A stretch of DNA of 50,322 bases from an uncultured Bacilli bacterium (GCA_947626425.1 CANQRX010000002.1:1-50322), one strand, 5' to 3'. Shown: positions 1 through 8,291, numbered from the stretch's first letter. Notes: generated by a model not told the origin, from the sequence alone. Made by a program: numbers and translations.

Positions 1-76
1 TGCCATCACCCTTCACATTTAACCTTATTTTACCACATATTTTTAACCTGTAGTAGTTTTTGGGGGCAAATCATAG

Positions 77-82
77 TATAAT
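77..82 (+). promoter_or_regulatory. Probable -10 box of the AbiE-like operon
   Basis: A perfect TATAAT lies 27 bases before the ATG at 110, followed by a strong ribosome binding site (GGGAGGA, 94-100). No convincing -35 hexamer sits at the usual distance; the sequence there is TAGTTT followed by a T/G run, so only the -10 is proposed. Confidence 0.35.
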
Positions 83-109
83 TCAATAAGAAAGGGAGGA
101 GAAATTTTT

Positions 110-580
110 ATGCCAGAGGATGTAAATAAGAGTATTTTTTCTTATGCTTATGATTTAGACAAATCATCTCCACTTTTAACATTTTTAAATGTAGATCAAA
201 TATTGTTAAAAGATTTGGATTGCATTGTTTGTTTGGAAAGTGCTGCTGATTTACTTGGGTATACAAACGGTGGATTTCGTCATAAAATTTCAGTATATTC
301 TGAAAAAGATTTTCATAAACCTTACATTCAATGTATTCTTGTAAGTGATTTAAATAAAATACCATTTATTGTTCATAAGGGAATAAAAGTTTCTCCTATT
401 GAAGTAGCAATTAATGACATGTTAGAAAAAGATTCTACAGATGTTGAAGTATTATATGAAACATTTGCCCATTATTATTTTTTAAATAAAGAAAGTTATA
501 ATGGCTTAAATATTCCAAAAAAATTAGAAAAAAGGGCAAGTCATTTTAAAGAGGAGGGGGCTTTATTTTATGAGCAATGA
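110..580 (+). CDS. AbiEi-like antitoxin (type IV toxin-antitoxin)
   Basis: A 156-residue protein that resembles the core of AbiEi antitoxins: a segment CLESAADLLGYTNGG near residues 41-55 matches the family's aal/gl region, followed by a short beta-rich part and a helical C-terminus. AbiEi proteins are DNA-binding antitoxins that repress their own operon and protect the cell from the AbiEii nucleotidyltransferase. The N-terminal winged helix usual in the family is not obvious, so autoregulation is uncertain. The ATG at 110 is chosen because GGGAGGA lies ten bases upstream. Its end overlaps the start of the downstream nucleotidyltransferase gene by 11 bases, the tight coupling expected of a toxin-antitoxin operon. 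The assignment rests on the partner gene as much as on its own sequence. Confidence 0.6.
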   Translation: MPEDVNKSIFSYAYDLDKSSPLLTFLNVDQILLKDLDCIVCLESAADLLGYTNGGFRHKISVYSEKDFHKPYIQCILVSDLNKIPFIVHKGIKVSPIEVAINDMLEKDSTDVEVLYETFAHYYFLNKESYNGLNIPKKLEKRASHFKEEGALFYEQ

Positions 581-1294
581 AAGTGAACGATTAGAAAAAT
601 TTTTAAAACAAGTAATTATTGAAATATCTAAGTTAGATGCACCTATTATTTTTAAAGGTGGTCTTGCTTTAAAGGATATATTGAAAAATATTAACCCAGC
701 CGAAACGATAGAAAGAAGAACGATTGATATTGACGGAAACTTGGTCGGGGAAGTCGATCCAAATAAAGTTACAAAAGTTTTATCACAAGCTATTAAAAAT
801 ATTGACCCATCTTATAATCTTGAATTATATCGAAATGCAGAAAAAAACAATCTATGGGTTTTAGAATACTAGATAATGAAAATGAAGTAATTACTGAAAT
901 AGATTTAGATATGAAGCAAAACCCATTTTACGTAATAGCTGAATTAAATAATATAAATGTAAAGTATTCTTCCATAGAAAAAATATTTGCTGATAAAATT
1001 TTTTCTTTATCAGGCCCTCGTGTATTTAGAAGAAGTAAAGATTTATTAGATATTTATTTAATACTTAAAAATCAACATATTCATATTAAAAAAGTAAAAG
1101 AAATATTAGATTTTGATAAAAGAGAGTTAGGAGATTTTAGTACAATGATACAAAATAAAGAAGATATGAAACACGCCTATGATTCCTTAAAGGAAATTAC
1201 CAATAAACCAACATTTGAAGAAGTATGGAAAGAAGTAAATGAGTTTTTAATTACAAATCACTTAATTGCAAATGAAGAAACATTTGAAAAATAA
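570..1294 (+). pseudogene. AbiEii-type nucleotidyltransferase toxin, split by a -1 frame change at an A7 tract
   Basis: The first reading frame (570-872) starts with a nucleotidyltransferase core: the FKGGLAL motif near residues 28-34 and ERRTIDIDGN near 48-57 match the GG..al and R.T.DiD motifs of AbiEii/AbiGii toxins. It stops at 870-872. The rest of the family's C-terminal half (IEKIFADKI..., then RRSKDLLDIYLILK) is in the -1 frame up to 1294. Joined, the protein would be about 241 residues, a normal length for the family. The shift occurs at seven A's (841-847) followed by C, and the in-frame heptamer A AAA AAC (842-848) is a classic -1 slippery site. It is therefore either a broken gene, a homopolymer error, a phase-variable tract or a programmed frameshift. 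AbiEii toxins transfer nucleotides to RNA targets; the exact target here is unknown. Confidence 0.65.
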
Positions 1295-1570
1295 TGTTTT
1301 TTTAAATGTTGTTTCAATATTGCGGTTTATTACTTTTATATCTTATGAACCTTATATTGTAAGCACATTAATAATGGAATAGCCAAAGAATAATGATGCT
1401 AAGCAATCTTGTTTTTTTAAGAAAAATTTCTAAAAGATTATTGATACTTTACAATACAAAAATTTAATTAAACTTTACATTAATATAAAATCCTTCGCCC
1501 CAAAGTAAAAAATATTTTTAAATATGTCAAAATATGATAGAATATGATATATGGAATAGGAGGGACAAAA

Positions 1571-3289
1571 ATGAGTAAAGATATGTTAATCATTTTAGGT
1601 ATTGCAGCCTACATCGTAACTGTTACTGCAATTACAGTAGCCCTTAATTTTTTAAATAAACGGCAAAAAGATGTTTATTATAAACAAATTACTGAATTAG
1701 AAAGAGATAAAAATTTAATTATTTCGGCTTCAATTATGAGTGAATTAAATAAAATTCAACCTTTAATGAATAACGAATTGGTTAAACAAGCTTATGATAA
1801 TTTTGTTGAAAGATTTGAAAAAATTAAAAATGAAGATGTTGCTAAAATAACCGATATGCTTGTTGATGTCGAAGAATTGTATAACGATAAAAATTATAAA
1901 GAATTAAAAGAAAAATTAAATAAAACTGAATTAGAAATTTATTATGCGAAAACCAAAGCTAATACTTTATTAGAGGAAATTAAAGAAATTACTTTAAGTG
2001 AAGAAAGAAATCGGGAAACGATAACCAAATTAAAAGCTAGCTATCGGGAAATTTTGAGAAAATATCATGATCATAAAAATGAATATCAATTAATTAGTAG
2101 TCCTATTGAACTACAGTTTGAAAATGTTGATAAATTCTTTTCGGCTTTTGAAGTAGCTATGGAAAAAAACTCTTTTCAAGAAGTTGGGAAGATTGTAAAG
2201 GCTATTGATGACTTAGTAGGTAATTTAAAATTAGTAATTGAAGAATCACCAACCATTATTACATTAGGAAGGGCAATTATACCGAAAAAAATTGATGATA
2301 TTAAAGCCATTGCGACAAGAATGGAAAAAAATGGTTTTAATTTAGATTACTTAAATTTAGATTATAATATCAGTGAATCCAAAAAGAAAATTGCTGACAT
2401 TTTTCAGCGTCTAAATGTTTTGAATATTGAAGATTCCATTTTTGAATTAAAAACAATGGTTGATTATTTTGATTCCATTTATCAAGATTTTGATAAAGAA
2501 CGAATTAGTAAAAAGAATTTTGAAGATTTGTCACGAACGATTTTAATTAAAATTAGTAAATTAAGTAAAATAAATGATGCTTTGTTAAAAAAATTAAAAG
2601 ATATTAAATATAGTTATGATTTATCCGAAGAAGAAGTAAGTGTTGTATACGTTATTAAAGATGAATTAGTTAATGAACATAAAGAATATGATAGTCTTAT
2701 CAGCGAACATCGGTCTAAAACTTCTAGTTATTCGCATTTAGGAAAACAAATGGAATTATTAAATATCAAGGTTGGAAAAACCGAAGAAAAATTAGATTTT
2801 GCCTTACGAAGTTTAGGAAGTTTGAAAGAAGATGAAATAAGAGCTCGCGAACAACTTGATGAAATGAAAACGATTTTAAATCAAGCTAAAAAACAAATAC
2901 GGTCTTATAAATTGCCGGTTATTCCCGAGAATTATTTTGTCGAACTAGCTGAAGCAACCGAGGCGATCCAAAATTTAGTAGAAGAGTTAGAAAAAACACC
3001 AATTTCAATTAAAGCCTTAAACATTCGCGTTGATACTTCGAGAGATTTAGTTTTAAAAGTATACAATACAACTAAAGAAGTCGTCAAAACGGCCCGCATG
3101 GCAGAGATGACTATTGTTTATGGTAATCGCTATCGACCAATCAAAGAAGAAATAAATATTGGTTTAACCCGCGCTGAAAATTTTTTCTTTCAAGGTGACT
3201 TTAAAAAAGCTTTGGAAAATGCCATAAATGCAGTCAATATTATTGAACCAGGAATACATAAAAAATTATTAGATGAATACCAAGAGTAG
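1571..3289 (+). CDS. ezrA: Septation ring formation regulator EzrA
   Basis: A 572-residue protein with one N-terminal membrane segment (about residues 4-27) followed by a long, almost entirely helical, charged coiled-coil cytoplasmic domain. This is the EzrA layout (about 560 residues in Bacillus). The C-terminus carries the family signature: MAEMTIVYGNRYR followed by AENFFFQGDFKKALE and an EPG near the end. EzrA binds FtsZ at the division site, limits extra Z-rings and links FtsZ to the wall-synthesis machinery. An earlier start at 1544 is in frame, but the ATG at 1571 has the ribosome binding site GGAGGG seven bases upstream and is preferred. The HAD gene follows after 16 bases. Confidence 0.92.
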   Translation: MSKDMLIILGIAAYIVTVTAITVALNFLNKRQKDVYYKQITELERDKNLIISASIMSELNKIQPLMNNELVKQAYDNFVERFEKIKNEDVAKITDMLVDVEELYNDKNYKELKEKLNKTELEIYYAKTKANTLLEEIKEITLSEERNRETITKLKASYREILRKYHDHKNEYQLISSPIELQFENVDKFFSAFEVAMEKNSFQEVGKIVKAIDDLVGNLKLVIEESPTIITLGRAIIPKKIDDIKAIATRMEKNGFNLDYLNLDYNISESKKKIADIFQRLNVLNIEDSIFELKTMVDYFDSIYQDFDKERISKKNFEDLSRTILIKISKLSKINDALLKKLKDIKYSYDLSEEEVSVVYVIKDELVNEHKEYDSLISEHRSKTSSYSHLGKQMELLNIKVGKTEEKLDFALRSLGSLKEDEIRAREQLDEMKTILNQAKKQIRSYKLPVIPENYFVELAEATEAIQNLVEELEKTPISIKALNIRVDTSRDLVLKVYNTTKEVVKTARMAEMTIVYGNRYRPIKEEINIGLTRAENFFFQGDFKKALENAINAVNIIEPGIHKKLLDEYQE

Positions 3290-3305
3290 TAAGGAGTATG
3301 GTTAC

Positions 3306-3881
3306 ATGAAGAAAATAATGATTGATTTAGATGAAACAATCGTAATGGATGGTTATTTAAAAGCGGTTAATGATTATAAACATACCAATTATAAGGCTGA
3401 GGATATTGACACTTATTTTGTTGAGGATATTTTAGAACCGGAGGAAAAAGAAAAATTTTTAGATTATTTTTACGAAAAACTAAATATTTATGAAGATATT
3501 AAAGTCTTACCCAATGCAATTAAAGTAATTGAAGAACTTAGTAAACATTATGACGTTTATATTTGTACTGCTTTTGTGGATAAACGACGACCCTTAGATA
3601 GTAAAGTCATGGCCATGTATAAATATGAATGGATAATAAAAAATATGCCATTTATTGACCCTAAAAAAATCATCTTAACTGGTAGTAAAGATGTAATTAT
3701 GTGTGATATTAAAATTGATGATAAAGTAGGAAATTTGGAAAATGGTTATGGTGAAGTAAAACTCTTATTAGACCATCGGCATAACCAAAATTATGACTTT
3801 GAAAAGTTAAACTCTTTAGGAATTAGAAGAGTATATAACTGGGATGCTATTCGCGATATTTTGCTAGAAGGGTGTGAGTAA
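3306..3881 (+). CDS. HAD-family 5'(3')-deoxyribonucleotidase-like phosphatase
   Basis: A 191-residue HAD-superfamily hydrolase. Motif I is DLDET at residues 7-11 (nucleophile Asp7, acid/base Asp9), a Thr follows in ICTAF (motif II), and motif IV is DIKIDD near residue 140. The layout and size fit the NT5C / YorS-YqfW group of nucleoside-monophosphate phosphatases, which strip the phosphate from (deoxy)nucleotides in the cytoplasm. The ATG at 3306 is chosen over an in-frame start at 3273 because AAGGAG (3291-3296) lies nine bases upstream and the nucleophile motif should sit close to the N-terminus. The gene is almost joined to the cysteine desulfurase downstream (one base between stop and ATG). 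The substrate cannot be told from sequence. Confidence 0.75.
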   Translation: MKKIMIDLDETIVMDGYLKAVNDYKHTNYKAEDIDTYFVEDILEPEEKEKFLDYFYEKLNIYEDIKVLPNAIKVIEELSKHYDVYICTAFVDKRRPLDSKVMAMYKYEWIIKNMPFIDPKKIILTGSKDVIMCDIKIDDKVGNLENGYGEVKLLLDHRHNQNYDFEKLNSLGIRRVYNWDAIRDILLEGCE

Positions 3882-3882
3882 A

Positions 3883-5007
3883 ATGATTTATTTGGATTAC
3901 AGTGCCACAACCCCAGTAAGTTATGATGTTTTAGAATCATATATTGGGGCAACAAAAAATTTTATGGGCAATCCTAATTCTTTACATAGTTTAGGTGTTA
4001 AAAGTAAAACCTTAATGGCTAGTGCTGTTAAACAAATTAGCGATATTTTTCATATTTTGGAAAGTGAAATCATTTTTACCGGAAGTGCCACGATGGCCAA
4101 TAATCTAGCAATCATTGGGGCTTGTTTAGCCAATATGAAAATGGGTAATCATGTTATTGTTTCCAAACTAGAGCATCCTTCAATTTATAAAATATGTGAG
4201 TATTTAGAAACTTTAGGTTTTGAAATTAGTTATGTTGATAATAATGAAGAAGGATTAATTGATTTTGAAGATTTAAAAAACTTAATTCGGGAAGATACTA
4301 TTTTGGTTAGTATCTGTGCCGTTAATAGCGAAACAGGGGCAAGACAACCCCTAAAAATGATTCGGCAAATAATTAAAAAAGAAAATGCAGAAACAATATT
4401 TCATAGTGATATGACCCAAGCATTAGGGAAAGTTTCGATTAGTTTTCATGATGTTGATCTAGCAAGTGCTTCAAGTCATAAAATTTATGGACCGAAAGGA
4501 ATAGGTTTGTTATATAAAAGTGAAAGAGTTAAAATAAAACCCCTTTTATATGGAAGTGGTCCAAATGAATACAACCCAGGAACCCCTCCCGTTCCTTTAA
4601 TTGTGGCCTTTTCTAAAGCAATTCGTCTAGCTACAAGTGATATTGATAAAAGAGAAAATTTTGTAAGACGATTAAATACCATAATTGTCAATGAATTAAA
4701 AAAAATTGATGGCGTATTAATAAACAGTAGTAAAATTTGTATTCCTCATATTTTAAATATAAGTTTAAAAAACATAAAACCAGAAACATTTATTCATGCG
4801 ATGGAAGAATATGAAATTTATTTAAGTACCAATACAGCTTGTGCCAGTGGGGAATTATCAACTTCGATTATGGCTATCTATAATGATCCAAAAAGAGCAA
4901 TGAGTACCATAAGAATTAGTTTATCTTATCTAACAACATCCGAAGAAGTTTATAAGTTTTTAGCTTGCTTTAAAAAAGTTTATAGTAAATTATCAAACTT
5001 CCATTAA
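3883..5007 (+). CDS. Cysteine desulfurase (NifS/IscS family), probable sulfur donor for ThiI
   Basis: A 374-residue PLP-dependent class V aminotransferase fold protein. The N-terminus YLDYSATTP is the family start; the PLP lysine lies in SSHKIYGPKG (about Lys200) and the active-site cysteine in NTACASGE (about Cys320). It removes sulfur from cysteine as a protein-bound persulfide. In Bacillus a dedicated desulfurase, NifZ, sits next to thiI and feeds tRNA 4-thiouridine synthesis; the gene here precedes thiI, so the same role is likely. The ATG at 3883 is preferred to the GTG at 3874 because AGAAGGG precedes it and YLDYSATTP should start at residue 3. About 400 bases and a terminator separate it from thiI, so the two may be transcribed separately. 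Confidence 0.9.
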   Translation: MIYLDYSATTPVSYDVLESYIGATKNFMGNPNSLHSLGVKSKTLMASAVKQISDIFHILESEIIFTGSATMANNLAIIGACLANMKMGNHVIVSKLEHPSIYKICEYLETLGFEISYVDNNEEGLIDFEDLKNLIREDTILVSICAVNSETGARQPLKMIRQIIKKENAETIFHSDMTQALGKVSISFHDVDLASASSHKIYGPKGIGLLYKSERVKIKPLLYGSGPNEYNPGTPPVPLIVAFSKAIRLATSDIDKRENFVRRLNTIIVNELKKIDGVLINSSKICIPHILNISLKNIKPETFIHAMEEYEIYLSTNTACASGELSTSIMAIYNDPKRAMSTIRISLSYLTTSEEVYKFLACFKKVYSKLSNFH

Positions 5008-5218
5008 AATTCAGCAACATCTTTCATAATAGGCAAAAACTTGTCATTCTTTACTCTTGTTAAAAAACTTCTAATTTATTAAAATTAAAGAAGAAAGGAG
5101 ATGGAATGAACAATTTTTAAAATTATAGTTTAATTTTCTAACATTTTAGCTATTTCGTGATTGATTTTTGAAAATTTTACTATATTAAAATTAACTTAAA
5201 TGTTTTAAATAAAAAATT

Positions 5219-5242
5219 AGAAGATGCAAATCTTCTTTTTTT
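5219..5242 (+). terminator. Rho-independent terminator after the cysteine desulfurase
   Basis: AGAAGAT (5219-5225) pairs with ATCTTCT (5230-5236) around a GCAA tetraloop, followed by a run of seven T. It ends the ezrA-HAD-desulfurase transcript. The rest of the 5008-5404 gap holds no gene I can support: a strong Shine-Dalgarno (AAAGGAGATGG, near 5097) precedes only a four-codon ORF at 5106. Confidence 0.75.
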
Positions 5243-5404
5243 AATGACTTTTAACATTTTTTACTAGGTTTTAACAATATAAGATTAAACAGTTTTATAT
5301 AAATGTTAATTTTTCAAAAAATCTGTTTAATGATTTACCTAAAAGGAAATAGTTTCTTGTTTTTTAATGTTTTTTTTAGTATCCTAATGATGTTGGTGAT
5401 CAAT

Positions 5405-6592
5405 ATGAAAAAAATTATTATAATTAAATATGGAGAATTAAATACTAAAAAAGCTAATATTGGTTTATTTTTAAAAACTTTAAAAAATAATATTGCAAGA
5501 GTAATAGATGATGATTCAATTGTTATTAAATATGATAAAGGGCGAATGTATGTTGATTGCAAAGAAAACGATGAAGAAGAAATTTTAACAAAAATAAAAA
5601 ATGTTTTTGGTATTCATGAATTAACTATGGGTTATGAATTAGAAACTAATGATTTCGAATTAGTTAAAGAAGCTGTTAAAGCTTTGGTTTCTAATATAAA
5701 AGGGCAAACTTTTAAAGTTGAAACCAAAAGAAGTGATAAAAATTATTTTTTAACAAGTTTGGAAATAAGCCAAAAACTAGGGGCAATAATATTAAAAGAA
5801 AACTCTAATTTGCAAGTCGATGTTAAAAATCCTGAGAGCGTAGTTCACATTGAAATTCGACGAACTAATGCTTATATTTATTTAGAAACCCAGTTAGGAT
5901 TAGGTGGTTATCCTGTTGGGGTAATGGGAAAAGGTTTGTTAATGTTATCGGGAGGAATAGATAGTCCAGTTGCCGGTTTCTTGGCGATGAAAAGAGGAGT
6001 TAAAATTGCAGCCATTTATTTTGATAGTCCACCGCATACAAGTATTGAAGCGAAAAATAAAGTTTTAAAATTAGCTAGCATTTTAAGTTCATATCAAGGT
6101 AATATTAAAGTTTTTGTGGTGCCGTTTACGAAATTGCAAGAAACTATTTATAAAGAAGTGCCATCTGAATATATGATAACAATCATGCGCCGAATGATGT
6201 ATCGAATATCGCAAAAAGTTGCTCAAAAAAATAATTGTAAAATAATAATTAATGGCGAATCAATTGGTCAAGTAGCAAGCCAAACTTTAGATAGTATGAA
6301 TGTTATAAATGAAGTTGTAACAATGCCAGTTATAAGACCTGTCGCTTGTTTCGATAAATTAGAAATAATTGATTTGGCCAAAAAAATAAATACTTATGAA
6401 ACAAGTATTTTACCATATGAAGACTGTTGTACAATCTTTGTTCCCGAGCATCCAGTTATTTATCCTAAGCAAGAAAAGTGTCTAGAATATGAACAAAAAT
6501 TTGCTTATGAGGATTTAATAGAAGAAGCAGTAGCCAATGTGAAGGTCATTAATCCTAATGAAAAAAAAGATGAATTTAAAAAATATTTATAA
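5405..6592 (+). CDS. thiI: tRNA 4-thiouridine synthase ThiI
   Basis: A 395-residue protein with the ThiI domain order: an N-terminal ferredoxin-like domain starting KYGEL, a THUMP RNA-binding domain, then a PP-loop ATP pyrophosphatase with SGGIDSP near residue 181. It adenylates U8 of tRNA and, with sulfur from a cysteine desulfurase, makes 4-thiouridine, a near-UV sensor base. The C-terminus ends soon after PYEDCC...PEHPV and has no rhodanese domain, as in the Bacillus form rather than the E. coli form. The reading frame is open from 5303, but the ATG at 5405 starts exactly at the conserved MKKIIIIKYGEL and has GGTGATC upstream. The terminator at 5219-5242 suggests its own promoter. Confidence 0.93.
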   Translation: MKKIIIIKYGELNTKKANIGLFLKTLKNNIARVIDDDSIVIKYDKGRMYVDCKENDEEEILTKIKNVFGIHELTMGYELETNDFELVKEAVKALVSNIKGQTFKVETKRSDKNYFLTSLEISQKLGAIILKENSNLQVDVKNPESVVHIEIRRTNAYIYLETQLGLGGYPVGVMGKGLLMLSGGIDSPVAGFLAMKRGVKIAAIYFDSPPHTSIEAKNKVLKLASILSSYQGNIKVFVVPFTKLQETIYKEVPSEYMITIMRRMMYRISQKVAQKNNCKIIINGESIGQVASQTLDSMNVINEVVTMPVIRPVACFDKLEIIDLAKKINTYETSILPYEDCCTIFVPEHPVIYPKQEKCLEYEQKFAYEDLIEEAVANVKVINPNEKKDEFKKYL

Positions 6593-6733
6593 TTCATCTT
6601 TACATTTATATGATTTACAAATAGCATTGTTATTACCAACTTCAATCGCACCTAAGCCACATCTTTGATTGGCATAATAAGCACAGTTTTTAACTTCACA
6701 TGCAATTCGTTGATTAAAATATTCATTTTCCAT
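6587..6733 (-). CDS. Small Cys-rich DUF1540-like protein
   Basis: A 48-residue ORF on the minus strand beginning ATG at 6733 with GAGGTG eight bases upstream. The protein has Cys in the order RIACEVKNCAYY, then QRCGLGAIEV, then AICKSYKC. This C(x4)C...C...C spacing, with an aromatic pair after the second Cys and an I-x-V after the third, matches the DUF1540 family of short, presumably metal-binding proteins common in Firmicutes. Its stop overlaps the last codons of thiI tail to tail. The function is unknown. Confidence 0.7.
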   Translation of the reverse strand: MENEYFNQRIACEVKNCAYYANQRCGLGAIEVGNNNAICKSYKCKDEL

Positions 6734-6801
6734 AATTTTCACCTCTATAAATAGAATGTATTACTTTTAAAAATTTATACATAATAATAATGGTGATTAA
6801 A

Positions 6802-6921
6802 ATGGAAAATAAATTAAAAGGATTCTGTTTTAATGATGAATTAGTTAAAGAACCAATTAGTAAAGATGACTATGTGGAAAAAATTATTAAAATGGAAAAA
6901 TTAAATTGTTTTAAAATATAA
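6802..6921 (+). CDS. Small hypothetical protein (39 aa)
   Basis: An ORF starting at an ATG with GGTGAT five bases upstream and ending in the stem of a strong terminator (6918-6953). The product begins MENKLKGFCFNDELVK, is charged and has two cysteines. No family is recognised. It lies divergent to the DUF1540-like gene with about 70 bases between. The ribosome binding site, in-frame stop and immediately following terminator together suggest a real gene. Confidence 0.5.
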   Translation: MENKLKGFCFNDELVKEPISKDDYVEKIIKMEKLNCFKI

Positions 6922-6953
6922 GGATCTTAATTAAGGAATATCCTTATTTTTTT
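6918..6953 (+). terminator. Rho-independent terminator
   Basis: ATAAGGAT (6918-6925) pairs with ATCCTTAT (6940-6947), followed by a T run through 6953. The loop contains the palindrome CTTAATTAAG. The stem overlaps the stop codon of the 39-residue ORF. Confidence 0.8.
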
Positions 6954-7016
6954 ATTCTAATTATTCGACAATTTACTTATCAAGCATATATTATAATGAA
7001 TTTTGAGGTGATTTTC

Positions 7017-7088
7017 TTGACATCAATTAAAAAAATGTTTAGCATAATAAGCATCTTTTCAAAGCCGAAAAAACATGTTAAGATTTAA
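7017..7088 (+). CDS. Possible 23-aa basic peptide ORF
   Basis: A TTG start with a good ribosome binding site (GAGGTG, 7005-7010, six bases upstream) opens a short frame ending TAA at 7086-7088. The peptide reads MTSIKKMFSIISIFSKPKK then four residues: a short hydrophobic helix flanked by lysines. A plausible promoter lies upstream (TTCGAC 6964-6969, TATATT 6987-6992, 17 bases apart). It directly precedes the Panacea gene and could be a leader peptide or a small membrane-active peptide. It could also be chance, since the start codon is TTG. Confidence 0.25.
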   Translation: MTSIKKMFSIISIFSKPKKHVKI

Positions 7089-7111
7089 CTAGAATGGAGG
7101 TTGTGCTTGGT

Positions 7112-7612
7112 ATGGAAAAAAATAAAAAAGGAATATTTAATGTATTAGATTTAGCAAAATATTTGAATTTTTTACATAATGATTTATACGATAGAAATAT
7201 ATCTCCTTTAAAATTGCAAAAAGTTTTGTTCTTTTTATTTGGCGAATGGGGAGCTTTTATAAAAAATTCATCAGCAGATAATGATGGTAAGGATTTAGTA
7301 AATTATTCCATGTATTTGTTTGATAGTGATTTTGAAGCATGGGTTTATGGTCCCGTAGTAATTGAAGTTTATAAAAAATTTAATAATGAAACATTATCTG
7401 AGGAAGAGATTTTTAATAGCTTCGAAAAAAAATATGTTGGACATTTTATTAAAGATTTGTGTAAAGAGCTTTTTGAGTTAAGTGATTTTCGATTAGTCGA
7501 ATTATCTCATCAAAAAAAATGTTGGAAAAATAATTACAAAGCAGAGGATACTTTTCATAACAAAATTATAAATAAGGATGATATTATTCATGAATTTGCA
7601 GGGGAAATATAA
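7112..7612 (+). CDS. Panacea-domain antitoxin (SocA/GepA-like)
   Basis: A 166-residue protein with the Panacea/SocA signature: NISPLKLQKVLFFLFGEW near residues 33-50, then WVYGPVVIEVYKKF near 75-90 and a later LVELSHQ..CW. Panacea domains are antitoxin modules that neutralise many unrelated toxin folds by direct protein binding; some relatives are proteolytic adaptors. The ATG at 7112 has GGAGG (7096-7100) upstream; the frame is open from 7094 but that ATG overlaps the ribosome binding site. The next gene begins inside its 3' end (23-base overlap), the layout of a two-gene toxin-antitoxin operon. Confidence 0.8.
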   Translation: MEKNKKGIFNVLDLAKYLNFLHNDLYDRNISPLKLQKVLFFLFGEWGAFIKNSSADNDGKDLVNYSMYLFDSDFEAWVYGPVVIEVYKKFNNETLSEEEIFNSFEKKYVGHFIKDLCKELFELSDFRLVELSHQKKCWKNNYKAEDTFHNKIINKDDIIHEFAGEI

Positions 7613-8150
7613 TAGTAAGAAATTTTTTCCTTCACAAATACATAAAAAGTATCAAAATAAATATCAAAATATTGCTACGAAAGAAATAATATTTTTAAAT
7701 CAATACTCGGTAAAAAGTGATAATTTAAAATTTACTAACTTTTTGCAAAGAGTTTGTTCTGATCGAAATGTCAAATTAAAAAAACATATAGATAACTGTA
7801 TGTTAAATCCTTCTTACTTTGATATGAACTTTACTGGAAGAGATGTCTCGCAACAAAGCGCATCAGATTTAAAAAAAATAAAAAGAGTAAATGGGATTTT
7901 AAACTTATATAAATATGTGCCTCAACAAACAGATATTTTATATAAAGCTACGTTGGTAAATTCTAATGAAAGAGGATTTCAACTATATTTTACTATGTGT
8001 GGAAATGTCAAATACGTTTATATAATCGATATTTATCATTTGCTAATTACAAGTAAATTAGATCGAAAAAAACAGCATTTTTCTTTAATCAATGAATATA
8101 ATATGAGAAAAAAATATAATAAAGATATAAAAGATGTATTATTTATATAA
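7590..8150 (+). CDS. Uncharacterised protein coupled to Panacea, candidate toxin
   Basis: A 186-residue basic protein with no family I recognise. The ATG at 7590 is preferred because AAGGATG (7572-7578) lies upstream; the frame is open from 7578. Most of it looks like an alpha/beta soluble domain, with a KYVYIIDIYHLL strand near residues 134-145 and a basic C-terminus. No membrane segment, Fic motif or obvious nuclease motif is seen. Overlap with the Panacea gene makes it the probable toxin by context alone, because Panacea antitoxins pair with toxins of many folds. Confidence 0.55.
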   Translation: MNLQGKYNSKKFFPSQIHKKYQNKYQNIATKEIIFLNQYSVKSDNLKFTNFLQRVCSDRNVKLKKHIDNCMLNPSYFDMNFTGRDVSQQSASDLKKIKRVNGILNLYKYVPQQTDILYKATLVNSNERGFQLYFTMCGNVKYVYIIDIYHLLITSKLDRKKQHFSLINEYNMRKKYNKDIKDVLFI

Positions 8151-8158
8151 ATATAATT

Positions 8159-8184
8159 AAAAAAAATCCTTCAATCAAGGATTT
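8159..8184 (-). terminator. Terminator of tRNA-Glu (minus strand), possibly bidirectional
   Basis: AAATCCTT (8164-8171) pairs with AAGGATTT (8177-8184) around CAATC. Read on the minus strand, the stem is followed by eight T (8166-8159). It ends the tRNA transcript and may also end the Panacea operon arriving from the other side. Confidence 0.75.
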
Positions 8185-8195
8185 ACTTTTATTAT

Positions 8196-8272
8196 TGGTA
8201 GCCTGTACGGGGTTTGAACCCGTGAATACGAGCTTGAGAGGCGCGCGTGTTAAACCACTTCACCAACAGGCC
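8196..8272 (-). tRNA. tRNA-Glu (anticodon CTC), CCA encoded
   Basis: Read on the minus strand, GGCCTGT pairs with ACAGGCT (first pair G-U), followed by discriminator A and an encoded CCA (8198-8196). The D arm is GTG/CAC and the T arm ACGGG TTCAAAC CCCGT. The seven-base anticodon loop CTCTCAA gives anticodon CTC, reading GAG. The body resembles Firmicute tRNA-Glu. The anticodon stem, CGCGC/GCTCG, has a C-U mismatch at its middle pair, which is unusual. The isoacceptor for GAA (TTC) is not in the window. Confidence 0.9.
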
Positions 8273-8291
8273 ATTGCTTTTTACGAAAAAC

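Noticed and set aside
62..66. G5 run upstream of the AbiE-like operon as a phase-variation tract
   Set aside because: Five G is too short to be notably slippery and does not clearly lie between promoter boxes.
5097..5120. Gene start after the strong Shine-Dalgarno at 5097
   Set aside because: The frame has only four codons; no longer frame starts there.
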